This document shows positions 45,546-56,100 of a DNA stretch of 64,000 nt, one piece after another (the first letter of the stretch is position 1; the number at the start of each line of letters is the position of its first letter). Made by a program: the position numbers and the translations under genes. The notes under the pieces were generated by a model. That model saw only the letters and a program-made list of their open reading frames with translations. It had not been told where the DNA came from and searched no databases. This stretch comes from Actinernus sp. WN-2022 (Eukaryota; Cnidaria; Anthozoa; Actiniaria; Actinernidae): contig JAOWCC010000442.1 of NCBI GenBank assembly GCA_030867875.1, positions 992,001 through 1,056,000 on the forward strand, read 5' to 3'.

Positions 45546-45846
45546 ACAACATACATGTTCCCCTCCCCCCTTCTCTCACTTTTCGTCCTCGCTCCATTCC
45601 TACTCGTCTGAAATTCCACTCTAAAATTTGCTTTTTTAAAACAAGAAAATGGTTCCTTAAATTAAGAAACAGCATACTTAATTTCAGCTCACAAATTTTT
45701 TTTATATATTGTTTTTAGCCTAAGAACATTGTTTTAAGCAGTTTTTTTTTTAGCAATTACTTGTTTCAAAATTACTTAAATTACAATTAATTTAAGAGTT
45801 CATTCCCTTGATTCACTATCCACTTTGAGAGTTGATTCTTAAAAAC

Positions 45847-45867
45847 CTTTGCCCCGTTGTCCGCCAT
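45847..45867 (-). CDS. Candidate first exon of the NME7-like gene (weak)
   Basis: The minus strand reads ATG at 45867-45865, encoding MADNGAK, then AAAG|GTTTTT, a weak donor. It lies upstream of the DM10 exon on the right strand and close to a divergent plus-strand start, but the intervening exon is missing and the link is speculative. Confidence 0.2.
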
Positions 45868-45999
45868 ATTGGAGCCTTCAAATCTTGTGGTCAGCAATCT
45901 GCATTCAACCCAAAATAACGGCCAAAACCTGACGGAGAAGGATTTCCATGCCATTTAGCTTCGATTTTTCAGTGATTTTGTCAGGTTTATGAACTGTAA
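45868..45999. promoter_or_regulatory. Candidate divergent promoter
   Basis: 132 bp separate a minus-strand ATG with a CAATATGGCGG context from a plus-strand first exon. Vertebrate NME7 is, as I recall, head-to-head with a neighbour, so a shared promoter would be plausible. No TATA box is obvious. Confidence 0.3.
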
Positions 46000-46072
46000 A
46001 TGTCTTACAACTGGAACCTAGGACATCTTCAAGCTATCATAGATAATCTGAGGGGATTTGAGATCCAGAAAG
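46000..46072 (+). CDS. Candidate first exon of an unidentified plus-strand gene
   Basis: The ATG at 46000 opens 24 codons (MSYNWNLGHLQAIIDNLRGF, then EIQK) followed by AAAG|GTGAGC, a strong donor. Composition is protein-like and amphipathic. No downstream exon was found before the large transposon at 48.5 kb, so the rest may lie beyond the window or be lost. I do not recognise the family. Confidence 0.4.
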
Positions 46073-46079
46073 GTGAGCA

Positions 46080-47450
46080 AATGTTGCTCGAAACTTGACT
46101 TGGTTTTGAAGAGAAATTGCGCGCTAAAATCGTAATCATGATGCGACTTATAAATACAAGTGATACTTTTCCAAAACATTTTCAGACTTCAAATTTGAGT
46201 TAGTGAGGTTGTCAAAGTTAGGGGTGCAGCTTATAAGTGAGTGCCTGGGGTTAGGTGATCAACTACGGTTATTTGTGCCTTAAATTTAGCCGAGTGTTCT
46301 TAACATTAGTCCAATATTATTGTTTAATGTCGCTCCTCGCACAGATTGACCCTCCCCAGCACTTGTACAAAGTATAAGACAACAACACTGTTTGTGGCGA
46401 TAAGGGGGAACATGCCCAACTGATGACAAGATAAGTCTGGCGTGACGACCTCCATGGTGCAAACTAGCAGCAATAACAATAGACCTTTAAAGCCTCACTC
46501 ATCTCCCCAGCACTCCGCGTGCTGGATCGGACAAGGGTATTGGCAGGTCAACGCAATCGTACGAGTACAGAGCTCGCACTAAACAAATGACGTAGCAGTT
46601 ACGTCAGCAGCATAACAACAAGCAAAATACGCTTGGGGAAGTCGCCAAACAGACTTAACCGCCAACTGAGGGGATGACCCGAGTTTAATATCTTGTAATC
46701 TGCAATTAATATATAACAACAGGAACTAAAACATAAGCGCCAAACTCCCAGATTACAGGGTGGGTGGGAGGGGAAAATTCTTTGCGCTTTGCAGACGATG
46801 CAGCGAGGGCTTACAATGATGAATATGAAGCAATACTTTAATGTTCCAGCTTTTATACCGAGACAGTATATTATCATGAGGTTTTTAACTAACCAATGTT
46901 ATGAGCTGTACCGTATTGCAACTAGACAGCACGTGCACGCATGAAGCGACATGAATGTTCTAAAGACGTGGCATACGGGCTAAAACCAATCCTAGGTAAT
47001 GATAGAAAATAGCACGAGGAACTAAGCGGTAAGAACCCAGACATGAATAGGACTCTGAGTGAAAATCACGACCTTGGACTTTGGATATGCCAATGCTAAA
47101 GTCTCTGAACTTTATATATGTAGATGTTTAGCGTGACTGATGACCTGTTGGCTCAGGTTCCATTAACTGCATTTTACTGACCTTTAAGGGGCAGTAAATT
47201 GAACATTAATAATCAATATGGCGGGAATATGGTCATACATGTACAAGTCTTAAAGTGTTTATAAGAATGTGACTGCAAAGTACCATTTTATTGTATAATA
47301 ATGAAGTTGAAATCTGAAATTAAAAAAAGGAGAGAATATTTGTAAAGACTTTGTTGATCTTTCTATCTTACAGCGGTGACTAAAAACCCGACTAGCGATC
47401 AAACACCATCCTTGTTTAAAATCAGTGCAAAGCAAGACTCGGTTTAAATT
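46080..47450. other. Non-coding; transposon-end fragment at 46215-46245
   Basis: AAAGTTAGGGGTGCAGCTTA then TAAGTGAGTGCC resembles the end of the TATAAGCCGCACC element family. Nothing else is recognised. Confidence 0.35.
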
Positions 47451-47710
47451 CAAGCATTTCAGGGTTTTACAACAGGAGCTTGTTTTAAGCGCTTGTTAAT
47501 TGCTTAATTCAAGTTTTAAACAGTCCTATTTCAAAATGCAAAACAAGAGGCTTGTCTTAATTCAAGTATTTCAGGGTTTTACAACTGGAGCTTGTTTTAA
47601 GTGCTTGCTTAATTCAAGCATTTCAGGGTTTTACAACTGGAGCTTGTTTTAAGTGCTTGCTTAATTCAAGCATATCAGGGTCTTACAACTGAAGCTTGTC
47701 TTAAGCACAT
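47451..47710. repeat. Tandem repeat of about 56 bp, 4-5 copies
   Basis: Units contain TTCAAGCATTTCAGGGTTTT, ACAACTGGAGCTTGTTTTAA and GTGCTTGCTTAA. The two central copies are almost identical and the outer ones more diverged. Confidence 0.8.
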
Positions 47711-47960
47711 ATTTGCTTAATTTAAGTTTCAAATAGTCTTGTTTTAAAATTCAAAACAATATTTTTTGCGCTTGCCAGAGGACATTGATTTAAGCAAACT
47801 TTTGCTTGATTTAAAGAAACCAGTTTTTAGAGTGTTCGTTCGCGAGCGGAAAACGTCCACGAAAGCGGGGGAAAACACTAGAAACACTAGAAACGCCTGC
47901 ATTGCAGGCTAGGCAACATAAGCTGCCATCAGCATAACGCCATAAGGAATACATGTATCT

Positions 47961-48132
47961 TGTGTGTGAACCGGGTGACGTAAACATAAGCATTTCCAGG
48001 CAGCTGTGGTGATTAATTTAGCACATAGTGCGGCTGCATATGTTGCTTTTCCTATGCTTACATGTATGTCACAAGTATGAACATTTTTATGATTATATAT
48101 ACTATATACCTTATGTCACAAGTGTGAACCAG
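47961..48132. mobile_element. MITE family D, copy 2 (diverged)
   Basis: GTGTGAACCGGGTGACGTAA at the left and CTTATGTCACAAGTGTGAAC at the right resemble the ends of the element at 45394-45545. Confidence 0.6.
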
Positions 48133-48239
48133 CCTTTGCCTAGTTTTGGCTTTAGTCACAATCGTAGTTTGTAGCACGCCAAACTACTCTCAAAACACCA
48201 AAATAACTATGACACATCAACGGAACAATAAACACTCAC

Positions 48240-48320
48240 CCTAAACTTTTCTAGACCTTCTTTGTAAGTTTTCCTATCAAATTTTGCCCGGCACTCAAAC
48301 GTCGAAATAATGCACCTATC
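48240..48320 (-). CDS. Possible orphan exon
   Basis: The minus strand encodes STFECRAKFDRKTYKEGLEK, then FR and a good donor (TTTAGG|GTGAGT). The upstream boundary is unclear. It lies just left of the large transposon and could be an exon of an unidentified gene. The longer open frame to 48461 begins in low-complexity G/C-rich sequence and is doubtful. Confidence 0.25.
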
Positions 48321-48528
48321 AATGTTAAGCCGCAGGGGGGGGAGGCCGGGCATAGGCGGGGGATTTGAACGGAGATGACTTTTTCTGTTCAAATGCACGT
48401 CCCCAGGGAAATTGTCATTGGTCAAAAGAGTATCAATTGCCCCGCCTCCAACAACAGACATTTGTCAAATGAATGAACCAGAAAAAATATAATGTTTATT
48501 GAACAACAATCGTCAATGTCACGTTAGG

Positions 48529-48600
48529 GGCCGTCGACATATTCGAAATGCCCCGCTTAACGCACAACGGACGTTTAGGGGGGAGGGGGTAAGGGAATGG
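48529..48600 (+). repeat. Left terminal inverted repeat of the 13.5-kb transposon
   Basis: GGCCGTCGACATATTCGAAA is the outer part. The block AATGCCCCGCTTAACGCAC is partly mirrored just inside by GACGTTAGTGTGGGGCATTT (about 48600-48620), so the end can fold on itself. A G-rich stretch (GGGGGGAGGGGG) follows. Confidence 0.88.
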
Positions 48601-49062
48601 ACGTTAGTGTGGGGCATTTAGAACAAACACTTTTTCATCAATAGAAGTACACTTTTTAATCAAACGTTTCTAGTCAGCTAGATCTACATTAGAGCGCAAT
48701 TTCTGTTGAATTTTCCGGAAATTTCAACAAGGTCTTTTGATTAGAAGTATCATGAAATACCTCAAACCTCCAGGTAAGTGAAACTCAGTTTTATAGTCGT
48801 GTCCGAATGGATATTTTAGTCAAGATCCGAAATGAGCTCGTACGGGGATTCGAGGTACTGACTGACTGTACAGTTGCATCTATTAAAGCTTTAAGCTTGT
48901 TTTATACTTTGTTTATAAGTGAACTCCCGTGTATTTCATTACTGTTTTTCCTGACCTAAAAAAAGCATAAAACAATGGGTGGACGCAGAGGAGGGTGATC
49001 ACGCGTCGCAAAGGATCATGGATTAAAATCAAATTTCAAATCATTTGTCGCAAGTTCTCGGC

Positions 49063-49087
49063 ATGGCAGGATCAGGCGACGATGACG
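49063..49087 (+). CDS. HIRAN gene exon 1
   Basis: 25 bp with ATG in a GGCATGG context, phase 0 to 1, donor GACG|GTGAGA. The split codon GAT joins it to the acidic start of exon 2. The intron is 1.65 kb and contains the palindrome at 50137-50335. Confidence 0.7.
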
Positions 49088-51526
49088 GTGAGAGGTTTTT
49101 GATGAACTTACGCCGTTTTGGCTTATTAATAGAACCGGCTGACCTTATAATGTTTAGAATTTGGCTTAAAGGGGAGCCGACACAGTTGGGAAACGCGACA
49201 TGGACTCGCTTGAATATTTTATTGCTATAAATTTATTAAGCCTTTATAACTTCTTACATGTACCATTTTCACGCTTATTAAACATTTGAACAGAAAAGAA
49301 ATCAGTTCTGAGAAGACAATAACTTGTTTATTGCATCATTCCTTTCCTTTTTGGAGGAGTTTGGGGCTCTTTCCATTTCATAATTTGTCTTAGGGCGCGT
49401 TTCTTTGTAATGAAATCGACATCACTCGTCGCGGGTCAAGTCAGTTGTTTTCTCTCTTGCTCAGTTGCTGTGAAAAACAATCTCTCACTTACACATTTTA
49501 CAGCGTTTGAGATTATGTTGTCCATCTCCCTAGCCCAGGTTGTAGCAGTTGTCTTTTATTAGCATACGGGTCAAAGTAAAGTAAGTAATTCAAGGAAATC
49601 AATATCGTATTTAACTATGGTTTCATTTTTCCAAAACGACTTTTTACTTTGTTTCTCTCACATTTCATTACGTTTCACGCCTTACGGTTTCGTTTATTTA
49701 TTTTGACAACTTGTCAGCCGCTTTTTATATGTCAATGTGGTCGAAATTTGGCAAAAGATAATACTTTTAACGGTTATACAACCGTCCGTAATGTTAATAC
49801 AAATGTACAGCTAGACATATAACACGAAACATAGGCTTGAGTAAAAAGGTGACTTGCTAAACAGAAAACTAGATAAATAACAACTTTAAGCATTTTTAAA
49901 ATGTTTATTACAACATGTATAGTCAATCCCCTCTCATGAATACTCTCCCCTCCAAAAATATGTATTGTTTACTTTTAAAATAAATTATTGTAAGAAATAT
50001 ATATATGCTTTGTATTTATGTACATTAGTTTTGTTTTATAGTACAAAAGAAAAAAGGTATTTACCTTGTATACACGTAAATATAACCCCCTGCATATATA
50101 ATACCTTGTACATAATATTGATGTATAACACCCCTATTTAAAGGTCTATAACATGGATGGTCCCATGTATTAATACACAGTTCCATTGTTTTGAACAGGT
50201 CCTTATTTCTGAAACAATGGAACTGTGTATTAAATTGGATAATGGCTTCGCTCCTTGGTCTTCTTAGAAATAATGACCTCATGCTTTGCGCTTGGTCATT
50301 ATTTCTAAGAAGACCTCGGAACTCATCCATTGTATACATGGAATTCTATGGCATTATATTTATGCAATAATTGCCAACCAGCCCACTGGAAATATTTACA
50401 AAGTGTCAATCTATCCAGATTAAGATATTTACAACCCATCCCAAAGAATTTTTTTACAAAGTTCAATAATAGATAATAATTAACTAGCTAATTTAATAAA
50501 TAGTACATGTATGAATAGTTTCTTCTATCAGTTGGGTACTAGTACCGTATCAGTATAATTTCTCCAGCAGCCCTATTTTTTTCAAAAAAAAAGTGGCATA
50601 ACATTGCAGGTCAACATGAATCATAGAAAAAAATAAACACAGTGATTTTATTCTATTTCTTAACAGCCAAAATGGTCTGCATGCTGTTTGATGGTATGTG
50701 AAATTTGAAATTGAAACCATCATAGATAGATTGTTTTTCAGATGAGCCTTCAACAGAAAGCATAAGTGAGGAGATATATGTGGATATAGCAGAATTCAAC
50801 GAAATCATTGTTTGGACTATTCCTTGTTTTCCTGTACTTGATGTGGAATTCATAGCAGCAAGAATCTACATTGATGAAGAAGAAAAAGTAGGTGTACTAC
50901 AAAAATCTGATGCTGAAAGCTTTGTTGCCCCAATCCATATAAAGTGTACCAAGCATTGCAAAATCTGCATTAATAACAAGGAGTACTATGTTTTATGGAA
51001 GTGGATAAAATGTAATGTATCTCAAGATTCAACTACAAGTTGTACTTCAGCAGACGGAACATATAATTCTTCATTATGTTCTTCTCTTAGTTCAGTTTTA
51101 TCAACAGATTCAGAAAGTAATGAAGAAGAATCGGTAGAACACACAGTCCCCTTTAAAGTGCTTGGGGTGGCCCATTCATTAGAGACTCAAAAACATCTAG
51201 AGAATTGCTTCGAACTTATGTATGGAACAGCTAAAAAGGAGGTCGAAGTTAAAGTAATTCCTGAGCCAAACAATGAAAAGGATCGTAATGCTATTGCTGT
51301 GCAAGTTGATTATGGAAGAGGATGGTATAGAATAGGTTATATAGCATCAGAAATAACACAGTATGTACACAAAGCCCTACAGTCTAAAACACTTCTTGAC
51401 AGCAAAATAGAACATATTAAATTTAGGGTCCAGTGGCTGAGGCCAGGATTTTACATGAAGTTGCTTCTAACAAAAAGAGGGATGTGGGAGCCTTATGTAA
51501 TACTACATAGCAAAGGTGTTCAGTGA
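49063..51526 (+). CDS. HIRAN-domain accessory protein of the transposon (2 exons)
   Basis: Exon 1 is 49063-49087 (MAGSGDDD, donor GACG|GTGAGA). Exon 2 is 50742-51526 (acceptor TTGTTTTTCAG|ATGAGC). Joined they give 269 residues with no stop, starting MAGSGDDDDEPSTESISEEI. Residues 1-50 are acidic. A 60-residue Cys-containing region (KCTKHCKICINNKEYY) and a Ser-rich linker follow. Residues about 144-221 form a HIRAN-like domain: VPFKVLGVAHS, then PEPNNEKDRNAIAVQV and GWYRIGYIASEI. HIRAN domains (HLTF, bacterial helicases) bind DNA ends or stalled forks, so a role in recognising transposon ends or repair intermediates is plausible but inferred. The gene starts about 530 bp inside the left end and runs toward the transposase gene. 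Confidence 0.78.
50137..50335. mobile_element. Palindromic MITE in the HIRAN gene intron
   Basis: Two inverted repeats in series: AATACACAGTTCCATTGTTT / AAACAATGGAACTGTGTATT and GGTCTTCTTAGAAATAATGA / TCATTATTTCTAAGAAGACC. It is non-coding. Confidence 0.8.
50742..51526 (+). CDS. HIRAN gene exon 2
   Basis: 785 bp, phase 1 to stop. It is open from the acceptor at 50741 and carries the whole HIRAN domain. The GTG at 50780 is not a real start because the frame extends upstream to the acceptor. Confidence 0.85.
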
Positions 51527-51589
51527 TATGTTCCAGATCCATAGCTACATGTATTCACTATTTATGTTGATCTATCTACAATTAGTATA

Positions 51590-51890
51590 AACCAACCAGT
51601 GGACTATTACAAATCCTGCATTCTGATTGGCTACCCTACGAAAGGTCTATTTGTGATAGCCCATTGGTAGAGATAAACCACACGCATTTTTATGAAATAA
51701 TAACATGTTTTCAACTTTCAATTTGTTTCTTGCTATTATTTTCTACTGTCTGCATGACTAGTTAGTTTATACTAAAACAATTAGACCTCTCGCCCTCATG
51801 GGCTATGAGTTAAATAGCCCATTCGGCTGCGCCTCATGGGCTATCGACTCGTAGCCCATTCGTGCTGTGGGTCTAATTGTTAAATATACA
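51590..51890. mobile_element. MITE with GGGCTAT...ATAGCCC palindromes
   Basis: Downstream of the HIRAN stop, CTCATGGGCTATGAGTTAAA and TAGCCCATTCGGCTGCGCCT alternate as inverted blocks, with TTAGACC near 51781 mirrored by GGTCTAA at 51872. It is probably an interspersed foldback. Confidence 0.65.
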
Positions 51891-52617
51891 TGGCTGTACA
51901 CGTACCTACAATGTATTTTAATGCACTTATCAATTTAAATACTGACCTCCCCATCTCGGGGATTTAAGGTGAGGATTTGATTTGAAAGTCTCCAATATAA
52001 GAAAAACCCACTTCTTAGGGCACTTTATGCAGGGACCAAATCCAACCTCTAGAACAAATTTCTTTTTTTGTCTTGTAACTTTTTTTGTTATCTGATGTTT
52101 GATTGTTGAAAATTCTCATGTTTAATGAAACACAACAAAAAATACTGGGGTGGATGTACATCAGTAGCCAGCAAACAGTCCTGTTCAAAGGCTAGTGTGG
52201 ATCAGGGCATTTGAAAGGCTGTTCAATGAGTTTGTTTGCAGGTGGGGCAAAACCACTTCCCCTTCAGGCTGCTCTCCCTCCTGTAATCCAACAAACTGAA
52301 AGTAGCCATGCAGAACAACTCTATTTCATCTGGTTTCTGGCACAAATGTTACAGTTGAAAATTTTATGTGTGCCATGCTGGAACTTTCATGGTCCATTTG
52401 CTGAATAAAAATACTGTATTTCCCACGGTATATATAAAAAAAAAAGACTGATTAAAATCTTAAGTAGCCGATGAACTGGGGGGGGGGGGGGGGGGGTCAG
52501 GGATTTCATTAGATAAGTGCATTGCATCTTGCTATATTGTACAAAAAAGTCATGATCTTTGTGATGAAATGTATTAGAAACAGAATAAGAGTAATTAAGT
52601 TACATATGCTTCAAGCT

Positions 52618-53110
52618 TTAAGATGCTATTCTGGGTGGTAAACGTTCTGGAGCTCGATGCCATTCAGCTCTAACAGTCAATCGACCATGCTGTGGAAGAG
52701 ATGCACGATTTGCATGAAATATGCCCGGATCTGCCCTTCTTGACATCGCTACGCAATCCAGTCTCTCAGTTCTTCCAGAAGGCTCATTAAAGGACTTCAA
52801 AGGTTGAAGATGATACCTCTCATTCTTTGAAGTCCAATAAAAGAAGGGAGTGTTGGCATCTATCCGTTTGTTAAACTCATTTAGGATCTTTGGATATTGA
52901 TCATAAAATGTTTTGAGATCAAATGATAGCCCCAACATTTCATGAATTATGGAAAAGAATCCCTCCACATCATCTGTTGAGCTGGCTCTTGGGTGCTCTG
53001 GAGGGAAGCCACGCAACTGCCCATCATGGTGCCTGTGTTCTTGGCTTTCAATATTCGCAACAAGGGCTATAACAATCTCTCTTGTCAGTCCTCTGACTCC
53101 TTTGATTGGT
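52618..53110 (-). CDS. Transposase-like gene exon 9: third acidic motif and stop
   Basis: 493 bp including the stop, phase 2. The acceptor is TTTGATTAG|ACCAAT. It contains ASSTDDVEGFFSIIHEMLGL, then a region with NEFNKRIDANTPFFYWTSKN. The C-terminus is basic and Arg/Pro-rich. Confidence 0.85.
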
Positions 53111-56100
53111 CTAATCAAACAAAATAGAGAATAGAAACATTTCATTGACAGATAGGAGCAAGTTAGACCAACTCATGAGTTAATTAAGGCTGGTTTATAT
53201 ATATTTTTTAATTTAACAGAATAGTATTTTTGTGGTCCTTGGACTTTTTGGACAGAATTATTGCTGTCATGATCCTTAATACTTTCAACATATGGAAACT
53301 CTCTCCAGTCCTGCCAGAAGAATGTTATCTTCTTCATTAAAATTAATTGTTCTTCATTTGGAAAACATTTTGTGAATATTATATGACCATGCCCGAACAG
53401 GCTTTTAAAATTTTTGGATTTATGTAAATTATGCACATACAAATTGCAATAATATTGTGTGCTAAAAGGGCATAAGTGATTGTTGATCACATTCTAAATT
53501 CTCCCTTAAAAAACAAAGAAATTGAAGGAGAATTTAGAATGTGATCAAGAGTCAGATCGCCTGCGCCCTTTGTACATACAGCCCTTCAATTATACATGTA
53601 CTTTCCTGACAATATGTTCACTGATAAAACCGTGTTTAACTTGTGAATCCTGGAACCACATTTCATTATTGTTTGTCTTGAATAATGCATTTTAGGCTTC
53701 GTTTAGTCATGATCGGCCCTAACGGTTTACAATTTTAATTGCTGGTCATTGGTCAGTAAGTCTCACCTGTTTATATCCATGGTCCTGTAATCTCTGTTAT
53801 CTCTGAACCATGGCATCCAGTCCTCAAGTATCCAGTCGAGCATGGCATTATTGTGAGAGCTTCTGGTGGCGTCATCTAAACCTCTTCCATCACTTGCCTT
53901 GTGCCAATTCCTAACAATCTCTATAAATCTTGCCTCCTCTCTGTGTCCATTCTCAACCATAAACTTCAAGACGCCAGCAGAGAAAACCCTTTCACAGTCT
54001 GGTACTGACTGTTTTCTTTGTCCAGTCAATGCAGTATATGTCAGACCAGTATGTGGGTCATTAAGGGCATCTACAAAATGCCTCAAGTCGATATCTGGTA
54101 TCTGACCCATTCGCAAGCAATTTGTGATTCTTTTTAACACATGGTTGTGGTCTTCTCTATCATACTGGGGCTCGAATGTGTCAGGATCTGTTTCTGGAAC
54201 ATACAGGAACCCTTTAAAATTGGCACCATTTGAAGCCAGGTCGTTGATCTTCTTCTTGAATAGGTATGACGCCATGATGGACTTCAGACAGTCACTCTTG
54301 GTCTCCTCTCTTCCTGTAAATTAAATATTAATATATTCTTCAAGGAATCCTTGGATCCTGTTTCTCTCTCTCTCTCTACATACACTCACACTTTAAAAGT
54401 AGCTGAATGTCCTCATTAGTAACACAAATAATACAAAGAATGTGGCTATTAGAGACCAAGAAGCCACATGCAGACTTAACTTTTTGTAAGTTATATTTAT
54501 AGTAGTTCTTATACATGTACTAATTGTAATGAAATTATCAAAACCGTAACAAAGATGTAACAAAAGCCATCATACTCTACTGTGTTCATAGGTAACTAAT
54601 TACCAGGTACCCAAGGATGTGGATCATAATGAAAAGGGTAGTGGGTTCTCCTCAAAATGTGGATGGCCTGTTCAAATGGAACATGGTTTCCTGGACCTTC
54701 AAACATGAAATGTGAGAGCCACTCAACATCTTCAAGTGGAACTGCATCATGTACAACTGCTGGTCTTGCAGGGTTTCTGGTGACTTAATAATTAAAATGC
54801 AAATCATCGGTATAAATATAAAACAATAGACATATGTAAAAAAGAAATACTTGAAAGTTTCTACATATTTCTTTTATTTAAATGAAATTATACACAATGT
54901 AACAAAGAGATGGGTGTATTATAAAATTACCTTACAAAGTATTCATTATTTTTCCATTTAAAAATGAACGTGGTTTGTTAAATTGATACTTTTAACAATA
55001 ATATTATTATTGATTCAATTTTACCAGTGTTCATGTTTATTAATAATGCTAAAGGTACATATTTTACTTTCATGTTTACCTGGCTTTAAATACTGCTCTA
55101 TTGTCCTGGAAGAGATCTTTCTGACATCCTCTTTTGCATCCATCATGATCTGGATAACAGATACAGCCCTAGTGGAACCCTGCGTTCTGATACGGTTCCA
55201 TTCACCATCCGTGGCAAACCCTAAACAAATGAATAAAAACCCAGCTTTTTAATAGGGACTTCATTTTTCATGGTCAAAGGAACAATGATGAAGGGGGGGG
55301 GGGGGTTTCTCCCCCAGAGAAGTTTGAAATTCTAGCTCCTGAAATATTAGTATTTCCTGCATTGTGTGGAGAAAATGAAAGGAGATTTTAAAGACTCGAG
55401 AATTTTTTAAGAGTTCCCCCTCCCCTCCCCCCCAGCAATGAACGGTCCCTTATATTATTTATAATAATTCATAATCAGACATACATTTAAAATAAATTAC
55501 AATATTTTTAGAATATGTATCTATGAGTCAAGGTTCTGATCATTTGAGTTGAAGGTTATCTTTCACTTTTAATTATAGTTATAATGTTGATTCTGATCAG
55601 CTATATAAGAGGTACAATGTATATCGTATGTGAGAACTGAAGCCCAATGAAGAACAGGATGACTGGTTGTTCAAAGGGTGCATAATGCTATATCCACCTG
55701 AGAAATCTCTATCCATGGCCAGTGGATAAGTATATAAAATTAAACAACTTACATTGTACTTTATCCACTGGATAGTGATTTGTCCAGTGGATAGCATTAT
55801 CCACCCTTTAAACAACCAGACCAATATGAATACTTCAGGTTAGGTTAGGTTTCGTTGATTTTATTTCAGTATATCGGGCCTAATGGATGTATAAACAAAT
55901 ACTCGTTCAGAATCTCTTATAAAAAAACACAAACAGAGTTTGGGTTTCCTGTGCGTTTTTTTGTTTTGAGAAAACATGCATGATCCTCCAGTTGTGCCAG
56001 GTTACCAAGCTCCATGTGCTTTATGTCCATTTGGCTTTTTTGTGCAGTAACTTTTAGTCAGTTGAAAATGGAATCAGCAGGCAAAAGAAACAACATTGGT

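Noticed and set aside
50780..50782. GTG as the start of the HIRAN protein
   Set aside because: The frame is open upstream to a strong acceptor at 50741, and exon 1 at 49063-49087 supplies an ATG in phase.
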